Positions 13,121 to 15,076 of a stretch of 15,076 nucleotides of DNA are shown one piece after another. The stretch is from Planctomycetota bacterium. Its GTDB lineage: Bacteria; Planctomycetota; Brocadiia; Brocadiales; Brocadiaceae. Position 1 is the first letter of the stretch; every line of letters starts with the position of its first letter. The notes under the pieces were generated by a model. The model saw only the letters and a program-made list of their open reading frames with translations, was not told where the DNA came from and ran no database searches. Both the position numbers and the translations under genes were made by a program. The DNA lies in contig JAHFOW010000008.1 of the NCBI GenBank assembly GCA_023261465.1, positions 12,820-27,895 of the forward strand, in the 5' to 3' direction.

Positions 13121-14491
13121 ATGATTATTGATACCCATGCACATCTGGATTTTCCCGATTATAAACCAGACCTGGATTCTGTTTTATCCCGTGCAAAGGA
13201 AGCCCATGTGGGATATATTATTAATGTAGGGACAGGTCTTTCTTCAAGCAGGAAATGTATCGCCTTAGCGAATCAGTTCCAGAATATCTACGCAAGTATT
13301 GGGGTTCACCCCCACGATGCCTCAAAGGTTTCCGAACAAAACTGGCTGGAACTGGAGTCTCTGGTTAAAGAATCAAAGGTAGTGGCAGTGGGGGAAACGG
13401 GACTCGACTATTACCGGAACCGGAGTCCTCATGAAGATCAGCAGAGGCTCTTTCGCAAACATCTAACTCTGGCGAAGGCCAATAATCTGCCGGTCATCAT
13501 CCACTGTCGTGACGCCAGCAGTGATTGTTTGAAAATCCTGGAAGAGTATAAAAATGGCGCCCTCCCGGGGGTTGTGCACTGCTTTAGTGGAAATCAGGAA
13601 ATGGCGGAAAAATGTTTGGAGTTGGGATTATATATATCATTTGCAGGTCCGATTACCTATTCAAATGGAAAGAACCTGAGAGACGTTGCCCGGTTTGTTC
13701 CTGTTGAGAGACTCCTCTTAGAGACCGATAGTCCTTTTCTATCACCCCAGCCTAAAAGGGGGGAACGTAACGAACCTTCATATTTATCATTTGTTATCCC
13801 GGCGCTGGCAGATATCTACGGGTTATCAGTAAAAGATATTGAACGGATCACTACCTTTAATGCATATAAACTCTTTGGCATCGGGGAGCCTGAACAGGAA
13901 GGAAAGATTGCTTATGCCATACGGAATTCATTATATATAAATCTCACGAACCGGTGTTCGAATGTATGCGCTTTTTGCATGAGGGAAATCTACCCTGTGG
14001 TAAAAGGGCATCATTTAGGATTAAAGAAAGAACCGACGGTAGACGAAGTACTACAGGCTATTGGGGACCCCGACAGTTATGATGAAGTTGTTTTTTGCGG
14101 TTACGGCGAGCCTACGGAGCGGTTGGATGCGCTGGTAGCGGTGGCGAAGTTTCTGAAATCGAAAGGGAAGCGTATCCGGTTAGATACAAACGGTCACGGT
14201 GATCTGATAAACGGGCGCCCCATTATTCATGAATTAAAGGGATTAATTGATACCATCTGTATTAGTTTGAATGCCGAAACGGCTGAAAAATATGAAGAAA
14301 TCTGTAAACCAGTCTTTGGAAAAAAGGCATATCCGGCCATCATTCAGTTTGTTAAGGATGCGAAAAAGGCAATACCGAATGTGCTGGTTTCTCTGGTAGA
14401 CGTGCCCGGCGTGGATGTTGAAAAATGCAGAAAAATAGCAGAGGAACTGGGCGCGGACTTCAGGGTGAGAAAATATAATGTGCTCGGTTAA
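13121..14491 (+). CDS. tatD: TatD-family metal hydrolase fused to a radical SAM domain
   Basis: The 456-residue protein joins two domains in one open frame. Residues 1-~255 are a TatD-type TIM-barrel metallo-hydrolase (3'-5' exonuclease/DNase-like family), with H6-x-H8 in T-H-A-H-L-D, E92 in V-G-E-T-G-L-D-Y, H128 in I-H-C-R, H153 in V-H-C-F-S-G and D203 in E-T-D-S-P-F. Residues ~265-456 are a radical SAM domain. C279-x3-C283-x2-C286 (N-R-C-S-N-V-C-A-F-C) would hold the 4Fe-4S cluster and F-C-G-Y-G-E-P (325-331) matches the SAM-binding GGEP motif. A 'TatD-associated radical SAM' family is known; its reaction is not. It is the last gene of the ffh unit, 27 bp after yraN, and its ATG has only a weak upstream ribosome site. 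Confidence 0.92.
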   Translation: MIIDTHAHLDFPDYKPDLDSVLSRAKEAHVGYIINVGTGLSSSRKCIALANQFQNIYASIGVHPHDASKVSEQNWLELESLVKESKVVAVGETGLDYYRNRSPHEDQQRLFRKHLTLAKANNLPVIIHCRDASSDCLKILEEYKNGALPGVVHCFSGNQEMAEKCLELGLYISFAGPITYSNGKNLRDVARFVPVERLLLETDSPFLSPQPKRGERNEPSYLSFVIPALADIYGLSVKDIERITTFNAYKLFGIGEPEQEGKIAYAIRNSLYINLTNRCSNVCAFCMREIYPVVKGHHLGLKKEPTVDEVLQAIGDPDSYDEVVFCGYGEPTERLDALVAVAKFLKSKGKRIRLDTNGHGDLINGRPIIHELKGLIDTICISLNAETAEKYEEICKPVFGKKAYPAIIQFVKDAKKAIPNVLVSLVDVPGVDVEKCRKIAEELGADFRVRKYNVLG

Positions 14492-14497
14492 TTTTGA

Positions 14498-14645
14498 GAA
14501 AAAGATTGCTTCGTTGTTGCTCGCAATGACAGGCAAGACAAGGCTTTTTGCATAGACTCTGAAGGTTTGAAATATGGCTTATTTGAACCAGTATGTAACA
14601 ATTCAACAAGAAAAATATCTTTCATATAAAAGTCTTTTGTAATTT
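14498..14645 (+). repeat. Composite dispersed intergenic repeat, copy B
   Basis: Copy B starts six bases after the TatD-radical SAM stop codon. It has the ATTGC (14505-14509) / GCAAT (14523-14527) stem-loop, the core GCTTTTTGCATAGACTCT (14543-14560) and an A-rich stretch with TTCAA followed by AAGAAAAATAT near 14609-14619, in the same order as copy A at 660-804. Similarity to copy A is strong in the first ~40 bases, then patchy. Both copies follow the 3' end of a plus-strand gene and point the same way. It carries no recognisable gene. Confidence 0.6.
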
Positions 14646-14660
14646 TTAGGATTTTTTTAC

Positions 14661-15076
14661 ATGCTCAGAAAAGCGACTATAGAGGACGCAGAAAAAATAT
14701 ACAAGCTTATCAATGAATTTGCGGCAAAAAATGTAATGCTTCCCCGGTCTTTGAGCGAGCTTTACGAGAATATAAGGGATTTTTTTGTTTTTGTTCACAA
14801 TAACGCGGTTGTTGGGTGCGCAGCCCTGCATATTTTCTGGAAAGACCTTGCGGAAATAAAGTCGCTTGCAGTGCAGGAATCCTGTCAACATAAGGGAATT
14901 GGTAAAAAACTTGCTAATGCTTGTATACGGGAGGCACGCAAGCTGGGTATTGCAAAGATGTTTGTGCTTACCTATGTGCCTGAATTTTTTGAAAAATGCG
15001 GTTTCCACAGGGTTGAGAAGGAAACGCTCCCCCACAAAATATGGTCTGAATGTGTCAAATGTCATAAGTTCCCCGA
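14661..15076 (+). CDS. GNAT N-acetyltransferase, N-acetylglutamate synthase-like (3'-truncated)
   Basis: The frame starts with ATG at 14661, 8 nt after an AGGAT ribosome site, and runs off the window with 138 codons visible. It is a single GNAT domain. M-L-R-K-A-T-I-E-D-A begins strand 1 and Q-H-K-G-I-G-K-K-L (76-84) is the acetyl-CoA pyrophosphate loop. Then come F-V-L-T-Y-V-P-E-F-F-E-K-C-G-F and H-K-I-W-S-E-C-V-K-C, with a C131-x2-C134 pair. This is the pattern of short (~150-residue) ArgA-like acetyltransferases, which may make N-acetylglutamate for arginine synthesis. Substrate assignment rests on family resemblance alone. About 10-20 residues should be missing from the C-terminus. Confidence 0.85.
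   Translation, partial: MLRKATIEDAEKIYKLINEFAAKNVMLPRSLSELYENIRDFFVFVHNNAVVGCAALHIFWKDLAEIKSLAVQESCQHKGIGKKLANACIREARKLGIAKMFVLTYVPEFFEKCGFHRVEKETLPHKIWSECVKCHKFP

Noticed and set aside
13880..13925. Frameshift or assembly error creating the TatD-radical SAM fusion
   Set aside because: The frame is continuous, both domains are complete and a linker of about 10 residues (G-E-P-E-Q-E-G-K-I-A) joins them. Resequencing would settle it.
14646..15065. Minus-strand open frame of 139 codons at the right end
   Set aside because: It is the shadow of the truncated plus-strand GNAT gene, which has a start codon, ribosome site and clear acetyltransferase motifs.

Overview
The window is chromosomal housekeeping DNA from a bacterium with a peptidoglycan wall (MurA), two cut genes at its ends and unusually repeat-rich intergenic gaps. 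Gene content (RF1, zinc-type L31, the ffh-rpsP-trmD-rplS cluster, a PyrB/PyrI aspartate carbamoyltransferase, an ApgM-like 'proposed homoserine kinase' beside homoserine dehydrogenase, a TatD-radical SAM fusion) and the style of the intergenic repeats suggest a planctomycete of the anammox type (Brocadiales). That assignment is an inference with moderate to low confidence. There is no rRNA, tRNA, CRISPR array, transposase or recognisable phage gene.

Layout. 1-597: 3' part of an A+T-rich gene of unknown role ending in a ComEA-like helix-hairpin-helix domain. 598-914: non-coding, filled with dispersed repeats. 915-4092, minus strand: an operon of homoserine dehydrogenase, an ApgM-family enzyme and a HAD hydrolase, read from a good sigma70-type promoter at 4189-4218. 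4093-4439: divergent gap with a 9-bp tandem repeat. 4440-5812, plus: pyrB and pyrI, overlapping by 4 bp. 5819-5871: a long hairpin between convergent genes. 5881-9701, minus: rpmE-prfA, then a terminator-like hairpin, then prmC-murA. 9702-9922: divergent gap with opposed promoter candidates. 9923-14491, plus: ffh-rpsP-trmD-rplS-yraN-tatD/radical SAM. 14492-14660: a second copy of the dispersed repeat. 14661-15076: 5' part of a GNAT acetyltransferase.

How the genes fit together. hom and pyrB are transcribed away from each other and sit on competing branches from aspartate (threonine/methionine versus pyrimidines). rpmE, prfA and prmC make L31, release factor 1 and the methylase that modifies the release factor's GGQ loop; prmC overlaps murA. 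The ffh cluster makes the SRP GTPase, S16, the m1G37 tRNA methyltransferase and L19. It lacks rimM and rnhB, which often lie here in other bacteria.

Most worth a second look: the hom-apgM-HAD operon as a non-GHMP route to phosphohomoserine, the TatD-radical SAM fusion in one frame, the exact 9-bp-period tandem repeat shared by two distant intergenic gaps (with a perfect 17-base match), and the composite dispersed repeat near both ends of the window.
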